Positions 44,062-55,800 of a stretch of 64,000 nucleotides of DNA are shown piece after piece (positions within the stretch are counted from its first letter, which is position 1; every line of letters starts with the position of its first letter). The stretch lies in NCBI GenBank assembly GCA_947095585.1, contig OX352766.1:21194939-21258938 (forward strand). The letters are read 5' to 3'. This stretch comes from Nephrocerus scutellatus (Eukaryota > Arthropoda > Insecta > Diptera > Pipunculidae). Made by a program: the position numbers and the translations under genes. The notes beneath the pieces were generated by a model. That model had not been told where the DNA came from, did not search any database, and saw only the letters and a program-made list of their open reading frames with translations.

Positions 44062-46781
44062 ACGAGTTTCGCGGGTTTTTCGCGTGCGACGAATCCGAGC
44101 TTGGGCGTTGCAATAGCTATGAGTTCCAGCTGGACGTAACTACCAAGCAGCCGGTTTGCCTGGCACCCTATCGAGTTCCTTTTGCAAAAAGGGAGTTGAT
44201 CAACATGCAGGTAAAGCAACTGCTGAAGATGGACATAATACGCTCCACTTTCAATTTTTCTTCCCCTGTAGTGTAGAAAGACGGGGGGGACAGATTCTGC
44301 ATAGACTATCGCGCTTTGAACAGAATAACGGTTCGCCAACAATTCCCAATGCCCGTTGTGGAGGAGGTGTTGAGCTCTTTGGGAAGCAATCGCTTCTTCA
44401 CCGCACTCGACTTCAACTCTGGTTATCACCGAAATCCGATCGCCGAAGAGTCAAAGGCATAAACAGCGTTTAGCACTGCTGAGGGACTGTACGAGTTTAA
44501 CCGGCTACCTTTTGGACTGGTGAATGCACCGGCCGCTTTTCAACACGTTATGAACCAGCTAGTTAGCCAACTGGAACGGGGAGACGCGATCGTGTATCTG
44601 GACGACGTCATCATCTCTAGTAGGTCTGTCGAGGAAGGCTTTAAAAAGCTTAAGCGGGTCCTCGCGAAACTGACAGATATCGGAATGACCCTAAACCTAA
44701 GAAAATGTCAATTCTTGAAAACGAGTATCGACTTCCTGGGACATCAAATATCAGGGGGCCGAGTAAAACCAGGTCACCGAAAAACAGACGCGGTTAGGTC
44801 CTTTAAAACCCCAACAAACGTTCATGAGGTTAGACAGTTATTGGGCCTCAGTGGCTACTTCCGTAAATTCGTAGAGAAGTACTCCGTCATAGCCAAGCCC
44901 CTGACTGACCTAACCAAAGCCGACGTCCCATTCACATGGACTGACCAACAACGGACCGCGTTCGAGACGCTTAAAACAAAGTTGACGGAAGGGCCGCTCT
45001 TAGCACTGTACGATGTGTCCGCAAGGCATGAGGTACACACTGACGCTAGCGCAGACGGGCTGGCAGGGGTCCTATTCCAACAAACCGGCAATGCCAAGGG
45101 GCAACCAGTTGCCTATTTTAGCCGACGGACGACTGAGGCCGAGGCTAAATATCATTCGTACGAACTGGAAGTACTAGCGATAGTGGCCACCTTGGAGCGT
45201 TTCCGAGTTTTTCTCCTGGGAAAGGAGTTCACCGTAGTCACGGACTGCGAAGCCATCGTCGCCACCACAAACAAAGCGAAGCTGGTACCCAGGGTTGCAC
45301 GCTGGTGGCTACGGATACAGGAGTTCACGTTTACGACCAGCCACCAACCGCGAAAGGGGGCTTGCCACGTAGACGCGCTCAGTAGGGCGCCAGTAGACGC
45401 GGCGATCAGCACGGAGGAAGCTTCGTTGGGGGTGTTCCACATATCCAGTCCGCCTCCCGACATAGACACCGACCATGACTGGATAGCCGCCCTCCAACGA
45501 CAAGACGAGACGCTGAGCAGCATCGCGGAAACCATCCGGTCCGGAGCCCGATCAGCGCTCGCAAAGAATTACTGCCTGAAGGGAGAAAGACTGTTTCGAC
45601 TGGTGGGTGGACAATATAAACTTGTAGTCCCCACGCGAATACGGTGGAGAGTTCTTAAGGGAGCACACGACGACGTCGGGCATTTTGCCGAAGCAAAAAC
45701 CGCAGAGCGGGTTCGCCAATATTTCTGGTTCCCACAGATGGGCAAATACGTAAAATCATACGTAAAAGCATGCGTTGGGTGCGCCTATGGTAAGAAGAGA
45801 GGAGGGGCCGCGGAAGGCGAACTACATCCATTGAAACGCGAACCGGTCCCTTTTCACACCATTCACCTTGATCCCCTTGGACCGCTTCCTCGCGGTAAGG
45901 GGGGAACCTGCCATATCCTGGCAATTGTGGATTATTTTACTAAGTACTGCGTCTTGAGACCAGTCAAATCGACCAGTACCCAAGGGGTTCTACACGTCCT
46001 ACACGAGTGCTGCGGATACTTCGGCGTCCCTAAACGCATTATCTCCGATCGAGGCACGGCCTTCACGTCGAGCGCATTTGAAGCTTACTGTTCAGAAAAC
46101 GACATTCAGCACGTTAAGACGGCCGTTCGGTCGCCACGGGCCAACGGACAAGTGGAGCGCTGGAAAAGGACGATCTTAGCAGATCTCCGGTGCATGACCG
46201 CAGAAGAGCCATCGACCGACTGGACATCCCATTTACGGCGAGTACAGTGAGGTCTGAACACGATGTCGAATGCCACAACCAGACGTTGCCCACACGAGCT
46301 CCTGTTCAATTTCGTTCCCCGGGACATCTTAGGAAACAAGCTCCTGCTCACCCTTCAATCATTGGATGGGGAACCACTGGAGGATATGGAAGAAGTACGA
46401 CTTGAGGCGCTGAGGCGGATCGAAGAGGACCAGTCCAAACAAACCGTCCGGTTCAACCAACGGCACCGGGCCCCACAAGTTTTTCAGCCAGGTAACTTAG
46501 TGTTGGTGGAAAGAGACCCGCAGTCGACGGGGGAAAGCCGCAAGCAGGAGTCTAGGTATCGAGGACCGTATTACGTGTCGAAGGTCTTGCCTCATGACCG
46601 ATACGTAGTGGAGGACATCCCAGGCCAACGGCATAACCAACGGAAATTCAGTTCCATCTTCGCATCCGACAAGCTCAAACCATGGGGCGAATACGATGTC
46701 TTGGAGGACACCCATTCCGACAGCGGCTCAGTAGAGGAAGAAGACCTCGGGACGAGTTCTGGTCAGGATGGGCGACTGTAG
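43962..46781 (+). pseudogene. Ty3/gypsy pol: RT, RNase H, integrase
   Basis: One frame throughout, with stops at 44274-44276 (TAG), 44460-44462 (TAA) and 46248-46250 (TGA). RT: FCIDYRALNRITVRQQFPMP, motif A FTALDFNSGYH, LPFGLVNAPAAFQ, YLDD at about 44595-44608. RNase H: TDASADG, YELEVLAIVATLERF, VVTDCEAIV, HVDALSR. Integrase: HHCC finger (HDDVGHF ... CVGCAYGKK), catalytic Asp in HLDPLGPLP, Asp in ISDRGTAFTS, Glu in NGQVERWKR, and a C-terminal GPYYV motif near 46565. The 576-codon stretch 44520-46250 is intact. The terminal TAG (46779-46781) lies inside the 3' LTR, which starts at 46777. Confidence 0.9.
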
Positions 46782-47066
46782 AACACGTAGCTGGCACCGC
46801 AGTAGAAGTAGAAGTAGAAGTAGAATACGTAGTTGGAACCGCGAGAGAGATGTCGAAGAGTGACAGCTACAATTGAAGGAGAGCGTAATAGATCGTCAGA
46901 GGGGACAGTCGTCGCGAATAGTGTTACATATAATTGAATTGTTCTTAAATAAACGTGAATTGATTGATCAAATAAACGTAATCGGCGCCTAACGCTGCCA
47001 TCCTGTTTACAATATCTCGTCTTCTTATTTCTTGCTCTCTGGCGTTAGAGTTTTCATTACTTTACA
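46777..47066 (+). repeat. 3' LTR, with an internal duplication
   Basis: 290 bp. The first ~25 bp (TGTAGAACACGTAGCTGGCA) recur after three GTAGAA units as TAGAATACGTAGTTGG, so this LTR is 42 bp longer than the 5' one. It ends CTTTACA before the CATG target repeat. Confidence 0.85.
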
Positions 47067-47439
47067 CATGGTTATCACTGATGGACAAAACTTTTTGTAA
47101 GTTTGTTGGAGTGATCGGGCGTGGTGTCCATGTAAATTTTTTTAAAACACCTTTACAATTTTATGAAAAAAGTTCCCGATTTTCTTCAAATTTTATACGC
47201 ATGTGTAACTCCGATGGACAAAACTTTTTGTAAAATTTTTGAAGCGGACCATTCTTTTTTCCTGTGATTCTTAAATTTCATCATCACATTACATACCATA
47301 AAATAAGTAATTATTGAAGAGCATTTCAATGTTCACAACCACTTATTCCTCAATTATACTTATATTCGCTATAATCGAATATCATATGTAAAATAATATC
47401 AAATACTAAAATTTCGAAATTATGAACGTATGAGTACTG
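47067..47439. repeat. Helitron-type repeat, continuation
   Basis: 47067-47260 continues the reverse-oriented units interrupted at 41499. 47261-47439 is AT-rich without visible features. Confidence 0.6.
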
Positions 47440-47860
47440 GGAAATTAGTATACTGACACGTTGCGTGTAGCCTGTTGTCTGTTGCATGTTGCAGTTTGCA
47501 TATTGAATAGTGCGTGTTAATATTGTGTGTTGCATATATCATGTAGCGCGTTACATGTTGTACGCTGCATTTTGCATATTGCAAGTTAGGTGTTGCATAT
47601 TACTTGTCGCATGTTGCGATTTTATGTCACATGTAGCATACTGCATGTTGGATGATGCTTATAGCAAATTGCATATTGTGTATTGCTTGTTGCATGTAGC
47701 ATATAGCACGTTGCATGTTGCAAGTTAAGTGTTGCTTATTTCATGTCGCATGTTGCTTAGTGCATGTTGTATATTGCTTGTTGCATGTTTCAACTTGGAC
47801 GTTGCATGTTCAAACTTAGGTGTTGCATATTGAATGTAGCATGTTACATGTTACATATTG
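47440..47860. repeat. Degenerate TTGCATGTTGC minisatellite
   Basis: Words such as TTGCATGTTGC, TTGCATATTGC and TAGCATATAGC follow each other every 10-12 bp for about 400 bp. A short relative lies at 49355-49395. Confidence 0.85.
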
Positions 47861-47861
47861 T

Positions 47862-47937
47862 AACGAGGTTTTCCCAGCCGGGGTAAAACTCAGTGTGACC
47901 AGGGTTCTTTGTTTATAAGGTCGTTACAATAAAAAGA
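47862..47937 (+). repeat. Module M (copy 1)
   Basis: A ~74-bp sequence with perfect 10-bp inverted ends ATTGTAACGA and TCGTTACAAT, and a GC-rich centre (CCCAGCCGGGGTAAAACTCA, GACCAGGGTTC). AATAAAAAGAAT follows. Copies occur at 27790-27872 (minus) and 58276-58350. Confidence 0.75.
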
Positions 47938-48137
47938 ATTTATTTGTTTGGGGAATGGAATTTGATCTTTTATTTCCTTCTTTCAGTTAACAATTATTTA
48001 TTTGTGTAAATTCAAGTGTAATGCTTATGCTATCCGGTCGTATCCTCGGCGGCGGTGTGTATGTGCTGGCGAAGCGTAGTACCGGGGCGTTGTGTGTTGA
48101 CGATGTGGATGGCGAGTATCGTTGTACTAGCGGTGAG

Positions 48138-48750
48138 GTAAGGATATCTCTCTTGAACCATTAATGCAAGGAGTTACTGAGTCTAGCGTGAAGCTTTTGG
48201 ACGTAATGGTAAGGATATCTCTCTTGAACCATTAATGCGAGGAGTTACTGAGTCTAGCGTGAAGCTTTTGGACGTAATGGTAAGGATATCTCTCTTGAAC
48301 CATTAATGCGAGGAGTTACTGAGTCTAGCGTGAAGCTTTTGGACGTAATGGTAAGGATATCTCTCTTGAACCATTAATGCGAGGAGTTACTAAGTCTAGC
48401 GTGAAGCTTTTGGACGTAATGGTAAGGATATCTCTCTTGAACCATTAATGCGTGGAGTTACTGAGTCTAGCGTGAAGCTTTTGGACGTAATGTTAAGGAT
48501 ATCTCTCTTGAACCATTAATGCGAGGAGTTACTGAGTCCAGCGTGAAGCTTTTGGACGTAATGGTAAGGATATCTCTCTTGAACCATTAATGCGAGGAGT
48601 TACTGAGTCCAGCGTGAAGCTTTTGGACGTAATGGTAAGGATATCTCTCTTGAACCATTAATGCGAGGAGTTACTCAGTCTAGCGTGAAGCTTTTGGACG
48701 TAATGATAAGGATATCTCTCTTGAACCATTAATGCGAGGAATTACTAAGC
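48138..48750. repeat. 71-bp tandem array, about 8.6 copies
   Basis: AAGGATATCTCTCTTGAACC recurs at 48140, 48211, 48282, 48353, 48424, 48495, 48566, 48637 and 48708. Units are nearly identical. It lies 200 bp after module M and is related to the shorter array at 58466-58675. Confidence 0.95.
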
Positions 48751-51118
48751 GAGTTGCTAGTACGAGGATTCACAGGGAAGGAAAGAAGACTGATTGTCGG
48801 AATTTCCTGCCTTTTACATGTTTTTGAATCGGTTGGCAAAGTCCCGTTATCATTGAACCGTGGGACGATCGATGTTGTTTGGCTCCCACGGTCGGTCCGA
48901 GATCCCGTTGTTGCTATGCTCATTGTGTTTTGTTGTTCCGTTAAATCATCCGATTTTGTGTTCTTTTGTCCAGCTCTGTAAGTGTTTCTTTGTTGTTGCA
49001 TTCCTGCATTGCAGCTTTGTTTGTCCGTGTACTGTTGTTTTGCTCATCGTGTTGTTTGTTGTTGTTGCCTCTTGGTGCGAAAACTATTTTGCAATATGCA
49101 AATTCATTTGGGTGGAGTTGCTTGGCTCAGTTCTGTGCATTGGCTTTGTTGTTGTTTGATAGCGTTTTCGGGTTGGTGTTGCTGTGTTGTTCGGTATGTC
49201 GCTAGAGACTAATAAAAGTCACACTTGCGGCCACAATAATTGGTACAGGTTGTATTTAAAAAAAAAGTTTTAAATTTGTGTGGAAGAAATTCGTCCCACG
49301 CTTTGACGAATTTGTTCCTCACAATATTTAGTGTCGCATTTACATCTGACAAGTTGCATGCTGCATGTTTCATGTTGCATGTTGCAAAATGCATTGTAAC
49401 TATGGCATTATGGTTTGCGTCTCTGTTAAAATTCGCAGTTTTAGAACTACTTTATGGGTGAAAGACATAGAGGATTTATCTATGTATAAATCTATATATC
49501 ATACATAAAAAATATATCTTTGGAAAGCGAGGCATAAAATAGTGAGTTAAAAGTGTGACTTAACACTGCGACATAAAAGTGTGACTTAATATGGGACATA
49601 TTAACATCGAACATTAATATAGAAACTTTTTTAACATGTACCGTTGTAGAGTAAGACTTTGCGACGTCAACATAGTATATTATATAACGAGTGAGGAAAT
49701 TTCACGTCATCCTGCGAGTTAGAAGCTTAAAGCACGAGTGCGGCAATCTAACCAGCATAGTAAGCAATTTTAAGCGAGTAATGTGCGCTATTTTTTACAC
49801 GACCAAAACAGGTTTTCTGCTAAATCGGTTATGCGCAATGCAAAATTACTCTTGGAATGTGTGTTCGCTGTGACTGCAATAACTAACAAAAGTATTTTCT
49901 ATGCTATGCTACACACTAGTGTAGATAATGTCTACTTTCGAGGGTAGGTTATAGAGTAGGAGACAGTCACTTTCGTCTATGGTCGTGTAAAAAGGATATT
50001 TTGTTGTACATTTGTTAGTAATGAGCTCAGCTCTAAGCTAAACTGTGCCAAATGCTTTTACGAATACCAAAGTGATGAGATATATACGCCAGTAGATCCA
50101 AAAAAAACGTACTGTCGGTCGTTCAATAGTTTTCGTGATTCGAAATATTTTATTACCTGATAGGTTATCAGCGTTTCCATTAACTTGTAAAGGAACTGCG
50201 TCTTACAATTCTCAATCCAATCTGCCACTGCAGGTTATTGTCAACAAACTTAAATGTATTCATATGTCTGTGCTAACACCAGATTAGCACATGTGTGTCT
50301 CGATTATTTCTCTCCAGAAAAAAAAACAAAAAACATTCATACAGATTGTACCGTACCACCGACCTGTTGAGGCAATAAAAATCGTACGTGATCTTTGAAG
50401 GGTTAATTTGCTTTAGTTTTGTTTACGCAAAAAAAGGAATTAGACAAGAATGTGGGAAAAGGGAAACTTTTGGTTCTTTTAATCTAAATAAGTGACGAAT
50501 TAGGATTATTTATTGGGCGCTTATGAAATCTGAACGGTTGGTCAAAATAGTCCTGTTTGAGGCAGGGATTATGACAGCTTAACGTTTAACTTGTTGACAA
50601 AATACAATTTTTACGCATATAAATCATTATCAAGCTTTAAACTTTTTTACTATTTCCTATCCTTAGCGATCGCTCTTTTCTTATCAAACACCTTTCGCTC
50701 GCTCGCTCGCTCACCTTTCAATTTACACGATTTGTGTATGTTATCTTTCATTAGTAGCCAACTATTTTAATAATAATACAATTATTACGAAGTGTAAGTT
50801 AAATTAAAAAACAATAAATTAATTAAGTAGTCAGACATGTTTTATTAGCGATATATTAGAGAAATTATTTTATCCTTTTCAATTACAAGTCTGTTTTTCA
50901 CCATTAACCCAAGCTTCTTTAGCGATACTAAATTCTATATTTTGGCCAGTAAATCAGCTATGCTTCAATGAAGTCGTTATAATGTTGAATAACTTCTTAC
51001 CAATTTTAATATTTGCCTAAACAAGACAAAGAAAAAAAAGAAAATGTTAATTAATTTAAGTGTTTGCAATAAAACAAATAGAAATCTATGCCATGAAGTG
51101 GTACATTAAATTAACGAA
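48751..51118. other. Non-coding stretch before the Gly-rich gene
   Basis: Short open frames at 48754-49212 lack any recognisable domain. 49213-51118 is AT-rich; a GCTCGCTCGCTC run lies at about 50698-50711. This includes the 3' flank of the minus-strand gene at 51119. Confidence 0.45.
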
Positions 51119-51875
51119 TTAAGCGAATTGCATTTTACAACCGGTACATAGTTTTTTACCATGATGTCCTCCATAGCCACCATGATGGCCGCCGTGATGC
51201 CCGCCGTGATGGTCGTGATGGCCGTGATGGCCGTGATGGCCGTGATGACCATCATGGTCTCCATAGTGTCCACGGCCTCCATAACCATCATACCCTTCAT
51301 AGCCACCATAATTTCCATAGTCTTTATTGCGTTCATACCCTTCGTAACCGCCATAATTTCCATAGCCTTTATTGCCTTCGTACCCTTCGTAACCGCCATA
51401 ATTTCCATAGCCTTTATTGCCTTCATACCCTTCGTAACCGCCATAATTTCCATAGCCTTCATTGCCTTCATACCCGCCATAACCACGGTTTTTGCCTCTA
51501 TATCTGTTTCCGTAACCATTACGCCTATTATTTCTACCGGCAAACAATTGCCTCACCCTGGTCCCTATGAATTAAGATTAATATTAAGACCATTATTTGC
51601 GTGATTGCAATATTTCTGCTTACAATACTCAGCTGATTCTGCGGTTTCCAAATCGTCACCGGTATTCATATCACTGTCTTGGTTTGTTTCAGTTTCAAAT
51701 GATGTGTCTCCAATCACAGAACAAATGCATACAATTAACTAAATGTCAATTAAAAGAAGAAAAAACAAACCATTCAATATTAATGTTAAGAAAAAACATA
51801 CAGGGCAATTAATTAAATTACTTCAAACTGAAGCTAACTTACCGACACACTCAGGACATTAAAGAACTGCTTCAT
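51119..51875 (-). CDS. Secreted Gly/Tyr/His-rich protein, three exons
   Basis: Exon 1 is 51875-51843 (ATG at 51873-51875), exon 2 is 51738-51624 and exon 3 is 51564-51119. Introns of 104 and 59 nt start GTAAGT and GTAAGC and end TTTAG and ATAG. The joined phases fit (148 nt before exon 3, then a split TGG codon), giving 197 residues. The N-terminus MKQFFNVLSVSLIVCICSVI is a typical signal peptide, so the product should be secreted. An acidic stretch follows (about 22-48), then basic Asn/Arg/Gly, then four copies of a 15-residue GYGNYGGYEGYEGNK-like repeat, then a run of Gly-His-His triplets, ending CTGCKMQFA. The repeats recall insect Gly-rich cuticle, chorion or antimicrobial-type proteins, and the His run could bind metal; both are inference. 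I do not recognise a named gene. The exon 3 reading frame alone looks like a shadow but is the real one. Confidence 0.75.
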
Positions 51876-51977
51876 AATGACGGTTGACTCTTGATGAACT
51901 GAGATGAGCAAGAAGTAACAAAGCCAATGGGATGACAACCACTTGGAACTATACCGGCCTGTGATATTGTCTTCAAA

Positions 51978-51984
51978 TTTATAG
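51978..51984 (-). promoter_or_regulatory. TATA box of the Gly-rich gene
   Basis: TATAAAT on the minus strand, about 103 bp before the ATG at 51875. That is consistent with a 5' UTR of roughly 70-75 nt. No initiator motif was confirmed. Confidence 0.5.
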
Positions 51985-52863
51985 TGATTTTTGGGTTGAC
52001 TTTCCCCGCAGTAGGGAAGACCCAGTACGGAAGAACAAAAACTTTTCTATCTGAGATTAGATTAGGCTGCTATGAACTGCATGGCTATGTGTATGTCAAC
52101 CGCCAGACATCTGCAATCAACAACTAAATGTTTTTTATTGCCGTAGTGCAGTGGTTCCTAAAACAGATTTATGACTTGCAAAATAACGCAACGTAAAGAA
52201 TAATTTCAGTAATTACGCATGCACGGGTATTGCTATGGCAAGTGTTTATTTGGCAAGCTATGCTTTTATCTACATGCAATAATCTTGTCAAAGAGTAGTC
52301 TGCTAAGCCTGTTTAAATGTTTGTTAAGGTTGCTTGTACTTATGCGCATGTGTTCAGCTAAGAACATAGAGAGATGATGAAAAAACGACCTTGAGCAAAA
52401 CACACGCATCAATAATAAAACTATATCTGCATATAAGAAGAGTCGAGGAATGTATTATATAACAGAATTATTATTATAATTATTGTTATGGAATTAGCCA
52501 AGCAACAAGAAGATTGTTAACACTACAATTTTGCTTATAATTATGATCCAACAGTCTGATTAGATAAATACCAGTTCGTTCATCCATTTATATGAGTATA
52601 ATAGAAGATATCGAAGAAAGACAATCACGCCATGCCAGAAATGGTCAACTATTATGTGAGAAGTTATCACTTATATGCTTGAGAATAAGCGGTGAGATGA
52701 AGAATATGCCTTTTGAAAACATTTGCTTCGACCATGCATCATGACTACTCATTGCGCTAACAGTTTCTCATCATTTCGTTATTTACAATAAATGCAATGA
52801 AACTTAATTCAGCCAACGTGACAGTGAAAAATAGTGGTTAGGTGCTAATCTAATACATAAAAA
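51985..52863. other. Upstream region of the Gly-rich gene
   Basis: Non-coding; probably includes promoter sequence of the minus-strand gene. I see no repeat or ORF of note. Confidence 0.4.
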
Positions 52864-55800
52864 TCTCGTGTCACGGTGTTTGGGTCTCAACTGCTCCGAA
52901 ACGGCTCGACCGATTGTTATGAAATTTTTTAGGTATGAGAATAGGTTTTAAAGTGAAAAAAAAAATTCAAATTTTTCATCTAAATTCTCTGATCGCAGAA
53001 ATTGATATTGGATCGTCGAAAGAGACATTCGACATCAGATGTTAAAATTGAAAATGCGTGAAAATGAGCACGCTCATACTCTGAGCAAATAAGAAACACG
53101 AACATTTATCTTGAGAACTCTTTGACTGCTCTGAACTAATTTATGAAAGCGCGAAATGACAGAATATTGTGAAAACTTGTTGTTCTATCTGTATGTTGAT
53201 ATCGACAACAAAAAAACGACATCAATAAAAATACAATTCAGTAAATAAGTAAGTAAATGAATTAAGCATAAAATATTTATGTCTCGTTTCATTTGCTGGG
53301 TTCATTTGAGCATGAGCTAAGATTTCTCTCTCGCTGTCCACCACCAAAACCAAGCAGCGCAGCCGACTGCGCAGCACACACCGCACACAGTCCATAAAGT
53401 GCGACGAATATCTGATGCCGTTATATGATATTGAAAAAAAAATGTATAAGGGCCTTGCGGCCGAACCCGGGGCCCGATCACTATCAAATCGAAAAAGTAT
53501 TGTTTATTGGGTATACACATGTGTGTAAAATTTGAAAAAAATCGGGTAATTTTTTATTTTAAACTAGCTGTTCCCGGGCGCTTTGCTACCCGCCCAATGA
53601 CGCCACGCCCACTTACACCCGCGTTTCCCGGCTGCCCCATCCCACTGATCCCCGCCCACAGACCTCCCACCCAATGACGATCACCACCAGAAAACTATAG
53701 AATCGACACTTATACAGGCAACAAATGTACACTTGTTCGAATATTCTTTATATGAAGATCATATACAGGGAAAACTACATTTTCCAACCCAGCGCCACCT
53801 ATCGGGTCCAAATTTTGTCAACGACTTTCTTTTTATTTAAATATTATATGGTTTGACTTTGAGCCAAATCGTTCCATAAATAAGAATAAGATAAGAATAA
53901 GAAAAAAAACGATACCAGCGCCACCTAGCGGGGCTGAACCAACTCAGAAACCTTCGCGGGCTCATGCACAACAACTAACAACTTTAAACCCGTTCCGAAA
54001 AAAGGTGATAAATCGGCACCTACGAACTACCGTCCAATTGCTTTGTTGTCGGTTCTATCTAAGACAATGGAATCTATCATTAATTTCATACTAATGAACT
54101 ATCTGGATTCGAATGTTCTTTTATCCGATGTTCAGTATGGATTCCGTAAAAATAGGTTTTCAGGTGAACTAATGACGTGCATGACTCATTGTTTGGAGCG
54201 AAGCATTGAAAACCTAGGTGAATCAAGCGTTGTTTCCTTAGATATTGCTAAAGCTTTTGATAGAGTATGGCACGATTGTTTTATTAATAAGATTCGTGCG
54301 CTGAACTTACACTCCTCTCTCATTACATGGATTGAGAATTATTTATGGAACCGTAAAATAAAAGTTGTATTAAATGGTATGTCTTCAACATGGGATCAAT
54401 GCTGGCGTTCCTCAAGGGTCATCCTTGTCGCCCACGCTCTTCTTGATATATATCAACGACCTGTTGTCTTCTACAACCTGTGATATCCATTCATTTGCTG
54501 ATGATACAACACTATCGGCTTCCATTGAGTTTGTCAGTCAAAAAGAATGCAATTCTCGCTTGATTGGTTCGCGTGAATTAATGAATTCGATAATTCTTTC
54601 GAACATTCAAGTCATTCTTGATTGGGGCAAATCTAATAGAGTAGAACTTAACCCAAATAAATTTCAGTCTTGTCTTTTTTCTCAGAAGACAGTTCAACAT
54701 TACGTTTCACCTGTTATTAATGGTGCCAATATTGCTAGATCAGATTCACTGAAGTTGTTAGGTTTAAAAGTATCAAGTGATCTTTCCTGAAAGAACATAT
54801 TTATGGAATATCAAAAAGAGCTAGCCAATGTTTGGGCTTCATAAGACGTTGTAACTTCTACTTCACTCCATCAGAAGTATTAAGATTATATAAATCTTAT
54901 ATTAGACCAATTTTAGAATTTAATTTTTATGTGTGGGGTGGGGCTCCAAAATCTCATTTGGTTCATCTTGAAGGAGTTCAAAATAGAGTTATACGTTTGC
55001 TAAACGATGTTTCCATTACTTCGTCTCTTGATACTTTGGAGCACAGACGAAATGTAGGAGCTTTATCAGTTTTCTATAAATTCAACAACGGTAGATGTGC
55101 TTTAGAAACCCGTTCTCTAGTTCCAGGTCCTTTTATCAGTAACGTAAACACTCGTTTAAGGTCCAATCAACATAGATTTGCCTTAAAACTTTTTTCTTGT
55201 AGAACCCAACACTTTAAATCCTCCTTTTTCCCGAGAATCTCTTCGATGTGGAATCAATTGGTGGATCCCGTGTTTCCCGGTCTTATAATCTGCAGGCCTT
55301 CAAATTAGCAGTTAACAAATTCCTGAAGGATGAAGATGAAGGTTAAAGAGTGCTCATAAGCTTTTTATTGAATATAAAATATTTATTTAAAAAAAAAAAA
55401 AAAAAAAAAAAATATTATCAATATTATTATTTTTAAAATTTGTAATATTTTCTTGTTCAAGGTTTTTTGTAGTTTCCCTGACCATGATTCATTGACGAAA
55501 GCATTTGGACTCGCGTCGTTTTTGTTTTTCTTCCGTGTTCGTTTTTTCCGTATTGCTTTTTCCAATGAATCAGAGAGAATTCTGAGAAAATAAATCGAAA
55601 CCGGCTACAAACGTGTGAAATGTGATGATATATATTGTAAATCACATTTCTTCGATTTTTTATTTTATTTTGAATTTAATAAAGGGCTTAGCCCAACTTA
55701 TTGCCGTGACGCAAGTCATTCAGGGAGTCATCCCTTGGCAATGAGTCTCTTTATAAAAAAAACATATATAGATTATATGGTGTGACTTTGAGCCAAATCG

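Larger units (their letters stand above)
41500..47066 (+). mobile_element. Complete Ty3/gypsy LTR retrotransposon (CsRn1-like?)
   Basis: 5567 bp with LTRs at both ends (TG...CA), a 4-bp target duplication CATG (41496-41499 and 47067-47070) and gag-pol on the plus strand. It inserted into a Helitron-type repeat unit that continues on both sides. LTRs differ at about 9 of 245 aligned bases, and the coding region carries three in-frame stops and two frame changes. The integrase style (ISDRGTAFTS, RSPRANGQVERW) and CCHC Gag resemble the CsRn1/mdg3-type gypsies; the clade is tentative. Confidence 0.9.

Noticed and set aside
43671..44113. Minus-strand frames over gag/protease (also 45152-45535)
   Set aside because: They are antisense shadows of a GC-richer coding region.
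47510..47728. Cys-rich small protein
   Set aside because: The Cys/His pattern comes from translation of the TTGCATGTTGC minisatellite.
48138..48750. CRISPR-like regular array
   Set aside because: Whole 71-bp units repeat with no variable spacers, in a eukaryotic context; it is a minisatellite.
48754..49212. Overlapping hydrophobic plus-strand frames
   Set aside because: Low-complexity Val/Cys/Leu content from GT-rich DNA, with no start context or known family.
51161..51604. 147-codon Ile/Met/Val-rich plus-strand frame
   Set aside because: It is the antisense shadow of the Gly/Tyr-codon repeats of the spliced gene.
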